DNA from: Novisyntrophococcus fermenticellae
GTDB lineage: Bacteria > Bacillota > Clostridia > Lachnospirales > Lachnospiraceae
DNA length: 64,000 nt
Direction of reading: 5' to 3'
Assembly (NCBI RefSeq): GCF_018866245.1
Contig: NZ_CP076458.1
Span: forward strand, 3,348,001-3,412,000
The notes under the pieces were generated by a model that worked only from the letters and a program-made list of their open reading frames with translations, did not search any database and was not told the origin of the DNA. How positions within the stretch are numbered: the first letter of the stretch is position 1; each line of letters starts with the position of its first letter. The position numbers and the translations under genes were made by a program. Below are positions 43,848 through 50,896 of this stretch, piece after piece.

Positions 43848-44726
43848 ATGAAATCCAGACAAAATAAAAGAACAGCAGCTATATGTGCAATTTTCGCAGC
43901 TGCATTATACGCACTTAATTCTCCTGTTTCAAAATTGCTGCTCACAAAAGTTCCCGCTGTCATGATGGCTGCGTTTTTATACCTTGGAGCAGGTATTGGT
44001 CTTTCTCTTATTCGATTCGTTCAACAGAAATATGGAAAAAAGCAAACGGAATCCCCACTTACCAAAAAAGAGCTGCCCTATACCGTAGGCATGGTTATGC
44101 TTGACATAGCAGCTTCTATCTTCCAAATGATCGGTTTATCCATGACTTCAGCTGCAAATGCCTCATTACTAAATAATTTCGAAATTGCAGCAACCTCTGT
44201 CATCGCCTTTATGGTCTTCAAAGAATTTATATCCATACGGTTATGGATCGCTGTCGGTCTTGTATCCTTAGCCAGTATGATAATCTCTGTGGGAGATACC
44301 GCTTGTCTTACACTTTCTTTTGGATCACTTTTTATACTGCTTTCTTGTATATGCTGGGGATTTGAAAATAATTTTACCAGAATGATTTCAGATAAGGATC
44401 CGCTGGAAATTGTCGTTATCAAAGGTTTCGGCTGTGGGACCGGATCCATGATGATTTCTTTGATTCTGGGAGAACGGCTTTCAGATGCCAGGTACATATT
44501 TCCGGCTCTTTTTGTTGGATTTGTTTCTTTCGGACTTAGTATTCTCTTCTACATCTATGCTCAACGGGAGCTTGGTGCCGCAAGAACAAGCACATTTTAT
44601 GCACTTTCCCCGTTTATCGGCGTTTTATTGTCTCTGATTCTTTTTCGCGAAGTTCCATCCGTCTCATTTGTAATTGCATTGGTAATTATGATTATCGGTA
44701 CTTACTTTGCCGGGTCTAAAGAATAA
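43848..44726 (+). CDS. EamA/DMT-superfamily transporter
   Basis: 292 residues with about ten membrane helices in two EamA repeats (about 12-145 and 158-290). The N-terminal AAALYALNSPVSKLLL and second-half SFGSLFILLSCICWGFENNFTRM are typical. The substrate is unknown; relatives export amino acids or other metabolites. A strong ribosome site GAAGGAGG lies 7 bases upstream. It is a single gene divergent from the jetABC operon and followed by a Fur-family regulator. Confidence 0.88.
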   Translation: MKSRQNKRTAAICAIFAAALYALNSPVSKLLLTKVPAVMMAAFLYLGAGIGLSLIRFVQQKYGKKQTESPLTKKELPYTVGMVMLDIAASIFQMIGLSMTSAANASLLNNFEIAATSVIAFMVFKEFISIRLWIAVGLVSLASMIISVGDTACLTLSFGSLFILLSCICWGFENNFTRMISDKDPLEIVVIKGFGCGTGSMMISLILGERLSDARYIFPALFVGFVSFGLSILFYIYAQRELGAARTSTFYALSPFIGVLLSLILFREVPSVSFVIALVIMIIGTYFAGSKE

Positions 44727-44771
44727 AGATGTCTGGTACTTGCCAAATCTATTTATAATTGTGTTTCTCTC

Positions 44772-44800
44772 TTGACACAAGAACTTTATTGATATACAAT
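44772..44800 (+). promoter_or_regulatory. Promoter of the PerR-like gene, with partial Per-box-like sequence
   Basis: TTGACA (44772-44777), 17-nt spacer, TACAAT (44795-44800). Just downstream, the minus strand reads TTATAATAATTGTTC at about 44809-44823; its left half matches the Per box TTATAATNATTATAA but the right half does not. Confidence 0.7.
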
Positions 44801-44836
44801 ACTAATAAGGAACAATTATTATAAAGAGGCTATATT

Positions 44837-45226
44837 ATGATCAGACGCAAAACCATTCAATGTGATTTAGTTCTTGAGACTGTAAATCAGCTCGGCTGCC
44901 ATGCAACTGCAGATGAGATATATGAAACACTCATTCATGAACACCCACACATCAGTAAAGCAACCGTGTATCGGAACCTGCAGCGGCTTTGTGAAATGGG
45001 GAAAATTTGTAAAAGGGAATTTCCCGGTGGAGCTGACCGTTATGACCATATCTGCAGTGAACACTATCATGCAAGATGTGTAAAATGTGGCCGTGTTTTT
45101 GATGTTGACATGGAATATATGAAAGATATTGAGAAATCTATCCGGGATGCTCACGGGTTCCTATTTACCGGACATGATATCGTTTTTAAAGGTATATGCA
45201 GGGACTGCAGTAATAAGCTATTATGA
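44837..45226 (+). CDS. perR: Fur-family regulator, PerR-like
   Basis: 129 residues. Winged-helix domain with ATADEIYETLIHEHPHISKATVYRNLQRLCEMG (about 20-53), then YDHICSEHYHARCVKCGRVFDVD with the regulatory His residues and CxxC, and a second zinc pair CRDC near the C-terminus. The two CxxC pairs hold structural zinc. PerR senses peroxide through Fe-bound His and represses defence genes. It is short and lacks an N-terminal extension. Fur or Zur are the alternatives. Confidence 0.82.
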   Translation: MIRRKTIQCDLVLETVNQLGCHATADEIYETLIHEHPHISKATVYRNLQRLCEMGKICKREFPGGADRYDHICSEHYHARCVKCGRVFDVDMEYMKDIEKSIRDAHGFLFTGHDIVFKGICRDCSNKLL

Positions 45227-45260
45227 TGCAGGCGACCAGGTATAACATTATTTCGTGCTT

Positions 45261-45304
45261 ATACGGGAGCATAGAAACACCCCGTAAATTATATAAAAAA
45301 GGAG
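45261..45304 (+). promoter_or_regulatory. Possible preQ1-I-like translational riboswitch
   Basis: A short hairpin ACGGG (45263-45267)/CCCGT (45281-45285) with loop AGCATAGAAACAC is followed by an A-rich tail that runs into GGAG of the next gene. This outline recalls preQ1-I aptamers (short stem, CACCC, A-rich tail over the ribosome site), and the next gene is QueD-like. I could not confirm the pseudoknot pairing, so this stays weak. Confidence 0.3.
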
Positions 45305-45312
45305 AATAGTTT

Positions 45313-45876
45313 ATGAGAAGCATTACAACATTAGAATTGCAGTATGCACACAGGTTCTATGGATTTAAAGGAGAAGCACAGTATTTGCACGGCCACACAG
45401 GTACCCTGACAATTGAGGTAAAGGATTCTGTTAATATGGGTGTTAATATGGTCTTTCCATGTAATGAAATTAAGAAGACCGCATGGGGCGTCTTGAAGAA
45501 TTTTGATCATGCACTGGTTCTTCGAGAGGATGATCCTCTGCTGCCTGCAATTCTTGATGTTTACGAAAAGCAGGGCATTAAGAACGGTGCACCGACCAAT
45601 CAAATGAAAGGACCTGCTTTTAAGACAGAGCTTGCAATCGCATATCCAGAATGTCGTTTGGTGGTTACAAAGGAGACAATGACTGTTGAAGGAATGATCA
45701 AGATTGTTTATGACTTGCTGAAGGATAAGCTGAATATTGCAAAACTCACCTTCACCAGCGGTGATAATGCAGCTTCTGAAGAATTTGAAACCGAAAATCA
45801 GATTGACCGTTGTCCTCTGTGTGGTATTGCTTTAGATGAAAACGGCGTATGCCCCAAGTGCGGATACAAAAAATAA
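45313..45876 (+). CDS. QueD/PTPS-family protein with C-terminal zinc ribbon, catalytic Cys missing
   Basis: 187 residues. The 6-pyruvoyltetrahydropterin synthase fold is shown by the zinc ligands YAHRF (about 11-15) and YLHGHTGTL (about 24-32), with KNFDHALVL and a later KETMTVEGM. In QueD the zinc HGH is preceded by CxRLHGH; here the position reads AQYLHGH, so the nucleophile Cys is absent. The C-terminus adds a zinc ribbon (CPLCGIALDENGVCPKCGY). It may not do the normal queuosine step. GGAGAATAG precedes the ATG. Confidence 0.8.
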   Translation: MRSITTLELQYAHRFYGFKGEAQYLHGHTGTLTIEVKDSVNMGVNMVFPCNEIKKTAWGVLKNFDHALVLREDDPLLPAILDVYEKQGIKNGAPTNQMKGPAFKTELAIAYPECRLVVTKETMTVEGMIKIVYDLLKDKLNIAKLTFTSGDNAASEEFETENQIDRCPLCGIALDENGVCPKCGYKK

Positions 45877-45918
45877 TTGCATTCATAAAGTAGTCATGTA
45901 ACAATTGCCTTTCAAAAA

Positions 45919-45957
45919 CAGGAGAATTTTGGATAAACCAGAATTCTCCTGTTTATG
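45919..45957 (+). terminator. Terminator after the QueD-like gene
   Basis: CAGGAGAATT (45919-45928) pairs with AATTCTCCTG (45942-45951), followed by TTTATG. A strong stem but short T-run. Confidence 0.75.
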
Positions 45958-46002
45958 TGCTTTTCTCCAAGTATCTCCTTGTAAAAAGGTAATAAAAAGT
46001 AT

Positions 46003-46033
46003 TTGTTTTTTTTCTTTATCTGATGTGTATAAT
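46003..46033 (+). promoter_or_regulatory. Promoter of the surface protein gene
   Basis: TTGTTT (46003-46008), 19-nt spacer, perfect TATAAT (46028-46033), about 45 nt before the ATG. Confidence 0.5.
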
Positions 46034-46078
46034 GATGTAGAAACATAGACAAGGCAGATTGAATTCAGGGAGGAGAAT

Positions 46079-47596
46079 ATGAAAATCAAGCTACACAAAA
46101 GGGACCGTATGTCAAAACTACTGTATGTTTTTATAACAATTATGATTTTCTGTGTAACATTACCGGTGCAGGTATTGGCCGCAGAGGAACCGGCTAATGA
46201 AACTATTTGTCCGGAGGAAGAAAGTATTACCGGAGAAATTACAGGCGCAGATGATGAAGTTGTTTTAGAAGAAACTATTTTGCCTAATGAAGCTGCTCAA
46301 ACAGATATTAAGGATGCTGAAGTCCGCAGTAATACGGAGCCACAGAAAGTGATCGTAACTTTTAACCCCAATGATGGTGAAACTGAGGATTATAATAGTT
46401 TTTACAACGTTAACGTTCCGTCCGGTGGAAAGATTACCGAAAAGCCGGAAAATCCCACCCGGGAGGGTTATCAATTTGCGGGATGGGCTTATGTTTTTGA
46501 GGGAGATAATAAACCATTATTCTGGGATTTTGATGAAGATACGGTTGCGGATTACAACATAACCCTCTGGGCTGTATGGGAAAAAGTCTTTCTTGTGGCT
46601 TTTGACCCCAATGACGGTATAAATACAGATTATAATAGTTTTTATAAAGCTAACGTTCCGTCCGGCGGAAAGATTACCGAAAAGCCGGAAAATCCTACCC
46701 GGGAGGGTTATCAATTTGCAGGATGGGCTTATGCTTTCGAGGGAGATAATAAACCATTATTCTGGGATTTTGATGAAGATACGATTGCGGATTACAACAT
46801 AACCCTCTGGGCTGTATGGGAAAAAGTCTTTCTTGTGGCTTTTGACCCCAATGACGGTATAAATACAGATTTTAATAGTTTTTATAAAGCTAACGTTCCG
46901 TCCGGCGGAAAGATTACCGAAAAGCCGGAAAATCCTACCCGGGAGGGTTATCAATTTGCAGGATGGGCTTATGCTTTCGAGGGAGATAATAAACCATTAT
47001 TCTGGGATTTTGATGAAGATACGATTGCGGATTACAACATAACCCTCTGGGCTGTATGGGAAAAAGTCTTTTTTGTGGCTTTTGACCCCAATGACGGTAT
47101 AAATACAGATTTTAATAGTTTTTATAAAGCTAACGTTCCGTCCGGCGGAAAGATTACCGAAAAGCCGGAAAATCCTACCCGGGAGGGTTATCAATTTGCA
47201 GGATGGGCTTATGCTTTCGAGGGAGATAATAAACCATTATTTTGGGATTTTGATAAAGATACGGTTGCGGATTACAACATAACCCTCTGGGCTGCATGGG
47301 AAAAAGAAGATAAAGGAACTGATGCTGATAAAGATGACAAGGACAATAAAGAAGATAAAGGAACTGATGCCGATAAAGATGACAAGGACAATAAAGATGT
47401 TAGTAAGCCAGGAAATAAAAAGCCTTCAGTAAAGGTTTACAAAAGTAGTTCTCCACAGGTCATCCGTAAGGTGAGTTACAACCCTAAGACGAGTGACAAC
47501 AGCAATGCAGTTCTATGGACGGTGTCTGGTGCATCGGCACTGGGACTGGCTGTTCTTGCCGTATTGCGTAAAAGGAAAGGGTTGAATAAACATTAA
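46079..47596 (+). CDS. Sortase-anchored surface protein with four Listeria-Bacteroides-type repeats
   Basis: 505 residues. Signal peptide (about 1-36, ending VLAAEE), an acidic spacer, then four units of about 80 residues, each with GYQFAGWAY and TLWAVWEK, the InlB B-repeat/Flg_new pattern. Next come two Asp/Lys-rich copies (GTDADKDDKDNK), the anchor motif NPKTSD (a sortase-type site), a hydrophobic helix and a basic tail RKRKGLNKH. It should be fixed to the cell wall with the repeats as an adhesive or spacer stalk. GGGAGGAG precedes the ATG. Confidence 0.88.
   Translation: MKIKLHKRDRMSKLLYVFITIMIFCVTLPVQVLAAEEPANETICPEEESITGEITGADDEVVLEETILPNEAAQTDIKDAEVRSNTEPQKVIVTFNPNDGETEDYNSFYNVNVPSGGKITEKPENPTREGYQFAGWAYVFEGDNKPLFWDFDEDTVADYNITLWAVWEKVFLVAFDPNDGINTDYNSFYKANVPSGGKITEKPENPTREGYQFAGWAYAFEGDNKPLFWDFDEDTIADYNITLWAVWEKVFLVAFDPNDGINTDFNSFYKANVPSGGKITEKPENPTREGYQFAGWAYAFEGDNKPLFWDFDEDTIADYNITLWAVWEKVFFVAFDPNDGINTDFNSFYKANVPSGGKITEKPENPTREGYQFAGWAYAFEGDNKPLFWDFDKDTVADYNITLWAAWEKEDKGTDADKDDKDNKEDKGTDADKDDKDNKDVSKPGNKKPSVKVYKSSSPQVIRKVSYNPKTSDNSNAVLWTVSGASALGLAVLAVLRKRKGLNKH
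46349..47305 (+). repeat. Four tandem 237-240 bp coding repeats
   Basis: Units at about 46349-46585, 46586-46825, 46826-47065 and 47066-47305. Units 2 to 4 differ by only a few bases, including at silent positions; unit 1 is more distant (it starts VIVTFN rather than VFLVAFD). Confidence 0.92.
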
Positions 47597-47762
47597 AAAC
47601 CGATATAAAATATATTGATAGTTATGCAAGGACAGTTCTTGTGGTAATTCGTTCCTTGTTCTCTTTGGCATAAAAGTACCTCCAAACTGTTGTGATTCTC
47701 TTACACCCGTTTGGAGGTTTACAGAATCTCTGGTGAAAGTGTCCGTTGTAAACTAACTTGTA
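47597..47762. other. Non-coding stretch between the surface protein and element debris
   Basis: It contains CTCCAAAC (about 47680) facing GTTTGGAG (about 47711) as a long-loop inverted repeat, possibly the end of a lost mobile element or a terminator for the surface gene. Nothing coding was seen. Confidence 0.4.
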
Positions 47763-48070
47763 CTAAATTTCAGTTTTCTCATTATCATCTTCTAAAGCAC
47801 TTGTAACATGAACCTGATTTTTTACGTAAACATCATGATGTATGAAGTTAAGGTATGTCAATTGTTGTGCGACTTCATTATAAATCGGTGCTTTTCCTGT
47901 TGGGTCCTTTATTGTCAATCTCATACCGTAGTCCTGACTTAGTTGGTATCCTTTCTTAAGAGCATCTTTTTCTATAAAATCTCGATACAATCCTTCAATT
48001 TTTAAATACCACTTACGAGAAGAGTGCATACACTTGTCACGATTAGCTGGTGTCATATCATTTAGGTCAA
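47763..48070 (-). pseudogene. Unrecognised C-terminal gene fragment
   Basis: About 100 codons open to the stop at 47763. The peptide has FDLNDMTPANRDKCMHSSRKW, then WYLKIEGLYRDFIEKDALKKG and a polar acidic end EDDNEKTEI. I do not recognise it; it may come from a conjugative element. Its upstream end is cut off by the IS3 fragment, in another frame, so it lacks its own start. Confidence 0.5.
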
Positions 48071-48071
48071 A

Positions 48072-48303
48072 TGATAATTTTAAACGTAGCTTCTGCCACT
48101 GCATTGTCATAGGGACATCCTTTCATACTCAGAGAACGGCGGATATGAAAGGCTTCAAGCGTTTCATCCAGAATTTTGTTTTTAAACCCATTTCCACGGT
48201 CTGTATGAAATATCTGTATTTTGTCCAGATTGACATTAACCTTGGAAAAAGCCTTGCTTACCAGCACAGAATCTTTGTTCCTTCCGGCACTGTAACCAAT
48301 AAT
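48072..48303 (-). pseudogene. IS3-family transposase (OrfB) fragment
   Basis: About 77 codons from the rve integrase domain: IIGYSAGRNKDSVLVSKAF, then IQIFHTDRGNGFKN (the second catalytic Asp) and MKGCPYDNAVAEATFK, which carries the region around the third catalytic residue. Both ends are missing and no IS ends flank it. It is a relic wedged between two other broken genes. Confidence 0.85.
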
Positions 48304-48304
48304 T

Positions 48305-48703
48305 ACAGTCTATCAGAACGTAGTCATAATTCTTCTTAACCTCATTGATGCCAGTTTTCAGAATGCTCTCACGACTGATGGCATTGATAAGCCTTACCTC
48401 AAGACCTGACAGCTCAATGTTAGACGGGAGCAGGTCAACACCCTCATTGTGGTGCAGGATAGCTGCTTGAACATCAACGGATTTATCGTCCATGATGTCC
48501 TGCATAATGGTAGAGAGCGTAACGGGAATATTGTCTGGTTTGGCATAGCCTAATGCCATTGTCAGATTTGCCTGTGCATCAGCATCGACAAGTAAAACCT
48601 TGTTGCCTTGCTTTGCCAGACCCACTCCCAGATTGACCGCTGTGGTGGTTTTGCCGACACCACCTTTCTGATTGGTCAGAGCAATTACTTTGCAATTTGA
48701 CAT
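48305..48703 (-). pseudogene. Truncated ParA/Soj-type ATPase of a mobile element
   Basis: 133 codons from ATG 48703 (GGAGG upstream). The protein has LTNQKGGVGKTTTAVNLG (deviant Walker A), VLLVDADAQANLT and LLPSNIELSGLEVRL, and stops matching at YVLIDC (48305), where the IS3 fragment begins. The C-terminal half is lost. It is a different gene from the chromosomal parA at 57516-58292 and probably came with an integrative element or plasmid. Confidence 0.85.
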
Positions 48704-48767
48704 AGTAGCGTCCTCCTTTCGCATAAATTTAGCCACCTTATCAGGGTGGCTATGTAAAAAAGGTCAT

Positions 48768-48801
48768 GAAAAAAGCCGACTGGCTGTTATACCAATCGGC
48801 T
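48768..48801 (-). terminator. Terminator after the SDR gene
   Basis: On the minus strand AGCCGATTGG pairs with CCAGTCGGCT, followed by TTTTTT. It lies 70 bp past the SDR stop. A second hairpin, AGCCACC/GGTGGCT, lies at 48731-48751 in the leader of the broken parA. Confidence 0.8.
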
Positions 48802-48871
48802 ATGTAAATCATTATTATATTTTAAAGTAGGTCTCAAAGATAAATTTGAATTTGTTTATGAAACTGAGTCA

Positions 48872-49672
48872 CTATAATTTATTTATATCCTTCTGTATAG
48901 ACTCACACCAACCTTCAATTACTGTTGGAGCATCATCTCCAAGTGGTAACATCGATGGTGGATTATCCATAGATACTACTTCCACAATTCTTTTTGCAAG
49001 TAAGTCTAAATCTCCAAACTGCATATTTGATACATTTTCTGTAAATGAATCCTGCCATCTTGACTCATTATAATCTTCTATAACATTATCTGGATTCGTT
49101 CCCCACACATTCTTATTATAAAAATTCGTCCCAAACATACCTGGTACAGCATTTGTAACCTTAATACCAAATGGTGCTACTTCAAAGGCAAGAGACGTAG
49201 AAAATCCTGTCACTGCAAACTTGCTTGTATGGTACAAAACTGGTCCGGGAGAAAAAGATGCTGTAGAAGAAACATTGATGATGTGTCCACTTCTTTGCTT
49301 TCTCATAATTGGAAGAACTGCTTTAGTCATTTTCATCATTCCAAAGAGGTTTGTCTCAAATAGCTGACGCATATTTTCTTCGCTTGTCTCTTCAAAGAAT
49401 GTTATCCTTCCTCGACCAGCATTGTTCAAAAGGATATCAATTTTTCCAAACTTTTTCACTCCCGCTTCAGCAACATCAGCAAACGCTTTTTCATCCTTAT
49501 CCGTAACATCTAATTTCAAATTAAGAATTTGGTCTTTATATTCGGTTGGTGCAACAAAATCATTCTCTTTACGAGTAGTAGCGATAACAGAATCACCGTT
49601 TTTCAAAGCTTCCATTGCTACAGCATATCCCATTCCTTTTGCTCCACCTGTAATAAGCCATACTTTTCTCAT
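48872..49672 (-). CDS. Short-chain dehydrogenase/reductase
   Basis: 266 residues of the classical SDR family. The NAD(P) motif TGGAKGMGYA is at about residues 8-17, LLNNAG at about 82, the catalytic Ser in INVSSTASF and Tyr/Lys in YHTSKFA (about 153-159). The NADPH preference is suggested by TTRKEN after the second strand. Substrate unknown. It lies among element debris and may have arrived with it. Confidence 0.88.
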   Translation of the reverse strand: MRKVWLITGGAKGMGYAVAMEALKNGDSVIATTRKENDFVAPTEYKDQILNLKLDVTDKDEKAFADVAEAGVKKFGKIDILLNNAGRGRITFFEETSEENMRQLFETNLFGMMKMTKAVLPIMRKQRSGHIINVSSTASFSPGPVLYHTSKFAVTGFSTSLAFEVAPFGIKVTNAVPGMFGTNFYNKNVWGTNPDNVIEDYNESRWQDSFTENVSNMQFGDLDLLAKRIVEVVSMDNPPSMLPLGDDAPTVIEGWCESIQKDINKL

Positions 49673-49754
49673 TGCGCTCTCCTTTGCAAATTCTGATTTG
49701 TTTCAGCCTATTATAACATCTTTCCGTAAATTTTTCTATCCACTTTCAATTTCT

Positions 49755-49907
49755 TCACAGAGCATTTGCCATCTTAAATATCAGTTCATCAATGCAGTCG
49801 GTATATCTGCCTTGCTGAATGAGTTGGTTTTTCAACTCCACAAGGCTATGTACTGCAATCTTTCTCTCATGGCTATCCAAATATAGATGGTATGTCGGGT
49901 CTTTCAT
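49755..49907 (-). CDS. Small protein of the kind found in conjugative transposons
   Basis: 50 residues with AAGGAGG before the ATG. It contains YHLYLDSHERKIAVHSLVEL and the end IQQGRYTDCIDELIFKM. I recall similar 45-60 residue proteins from Tn1549- and Tn916-like elements of Firmicutes; their role is unknown. The sequence is intact and well spaced from its ribosome site, so it may still be expressed. Confidence 0.65.
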   Translation of the reverse strand: MKDPTYHLYLDSHERKIAVHSLVELKNQLIQQGRYTDCIDELIFKMANAL

Positions 49908-49980
49908 ACTCGCCACCTCCTTATGATTTCATTGTATATGGAAATGAAACGCAGTTCAAATGTGTAGTGTTTGAAATTAT

Positions 49981-50194
49981 TTAGCCCCATAAATCAGGTC
50001 TTTTTACAGGCAACAATCGCCTTTCAAATTAGCAAGGTTTTTAGCACGATTTTTCGGCAAATTAGCAGGAGAACTGTTTTCATTAGCAAACTTTGAAAAA
50101 ATCCTGCTAATCATTAGTAAGCTAATTTGTGCTGAAAAGTCAGAGTTCAACTCCTCTATGGTCTAATCTCATTAGCAGAAATCGCTCCTGCTAA
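49981..50194. repeat. Cluster of TTAGCA/TGCTAA motifs
   Basis: TTAGCA occurs at 50029, 50041, 50062, 50083 and 50172. The inverted TGCTAA occurs at 50105 and 50189, with near copies at 49981, 50114 and 50120. No gene is present between 49908 and 50278. The cluster could be a binding array (replication, transfer or partition) of a lost element. Confidence 0.55.
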
Positions 50195-50278
50195 TCGCAA
50201 ATTGCTATGAGTTCAAAAACTCTCGGAAAATATAAAAAGCCGGAAACCTTGATTTTACAAGATTCTCGGCGTTATTTC

Positions 50279-50354
50279 TGGCGTCCCTGAGACGATTTGA
50301 ACGTCCGACCCCTCGCTTAGGAGGCGAGTGCTCTATCCACTGAGCTACAGAGAC
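50279..50354 (-). tRNA. tRNA-Arg (anticodon CCT)
   Basis: Full cloverleaf on the minus strand. Acceptor GTCTCTG pairs with CAGGGAC, D-arm GCTC/GAGC, anticodon stem CTCGC/GCGAG with loop CTCCTAA, T-arm with GTTCAAATC, discriminator G and an encoded CCA (50281-50279). This tRNA is a common integration site for mobile elements. Confidence 0.95.
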
Positions 50355-50391
50355 ATTTATAAAATTTTTGACTACTGACCTATCACCTTTT

Positions 50392-50458
50392 TTTCAAAGG
50401 GTTATGTTTCTACGTCACCTTAGGAGGCGGACCCTCTATCCTGCTGAGGTACGGAGAC
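50392..50458 (-). pseudogene. Degenerate tRNA-Arg-like sequence, copy A
   Basis: It begins GTCTCCGTACCTCAGCAGGA, keeps a D-arm (CCTC/GAGG) and the anticodon loop CTCCTAA (50426-50420), but the anticodon stem has two mismatches and the T-arm and 3-prime acceptor are lost. Confidence 0.7.
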
Positions 50459-50474
50459 GAATATAAAATTAGAA

Positions 50475-50535
50475 ATGTTGGCGATTGTCCCAACTAGCCC
50501 TTAGGAGACGAACGCTCCAGCTGATCTACAAAAAC
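50475..50535 (-). pseudogene. Degenerate tRNA-Arg-like sequence, copy B
   Basis: The anticodon loop CTCCTAA is kept again (50507-50501). A D-arm-like GTAGATCAGCTGGAGC and a T-arm-like stem GTTGG/CCAAC can be seen, but no acceptor stem forms. Confidence 0.65.
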
Positions 50536-50592
50536 CGACTTATATATTCTAACACAGTTTTTTAACAAAATCAATTTATTTTAAATAAGTTA

Positions 50593-50793
50593 TCAACATT
50601 TTTTATGGTAAATGGCTTTATGCAGGGTCTTCATCAGCAGATCATTTTGTTCCTCCGGAAGACGGATCGTCTCTTCCTGCATGTCCATGATCTTATCCTG
50701 TGTCGCAACCTCTGACTCGAAGGCATCAAACAATTCTACAAGAGTTAATGTTTCCACATCCGACCAGAAAATGTTAGGAATGAGATGGTCAAT
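50593..50793 (-). pseudogene. C-terminal fragment of an unrecognised protein
   Basis: 66 codons without a start: IDHLIPNIFWSDVETLTLVE, then LFDAFESEVATQDKIMDMQEE and the end LHKAIYHKKC. An in-frame stop precedes it. The acidic helical peptide looks like a real former coding sequence, probably from a mobile element. Confidence 0.45.
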
Positions 50794-50896
50794 TTACGGT
50801 CTTTATAATTACCTTAGACCCATCTCCGGTACATAAGTCATGGAGCCTGATACTTACCAGGCTCCGCTTTCTAATTTCATAAATCACACTTTAGCT

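Noticed and set aside
45883..46098. Minus-strand small gene between the QueD-like gene and the surface protein
   Set aside because: It covers the terminator and the promoter of the surface gene and has no ribosome site.
46349..47305. CRISPR-like array
   Set aside because: The units are 240 bp, coding and contiguous without spacers; they are protein repeats.
48305..48703. Functional plasmid partition system
   Set aside because: The ParA lacks its second half and no ParB follows it.
50612..50836. Plus-strand 74-residue gene
   Set aside because: No ribosome site and odd composition; the minus strand holds a more protein-like fragment.
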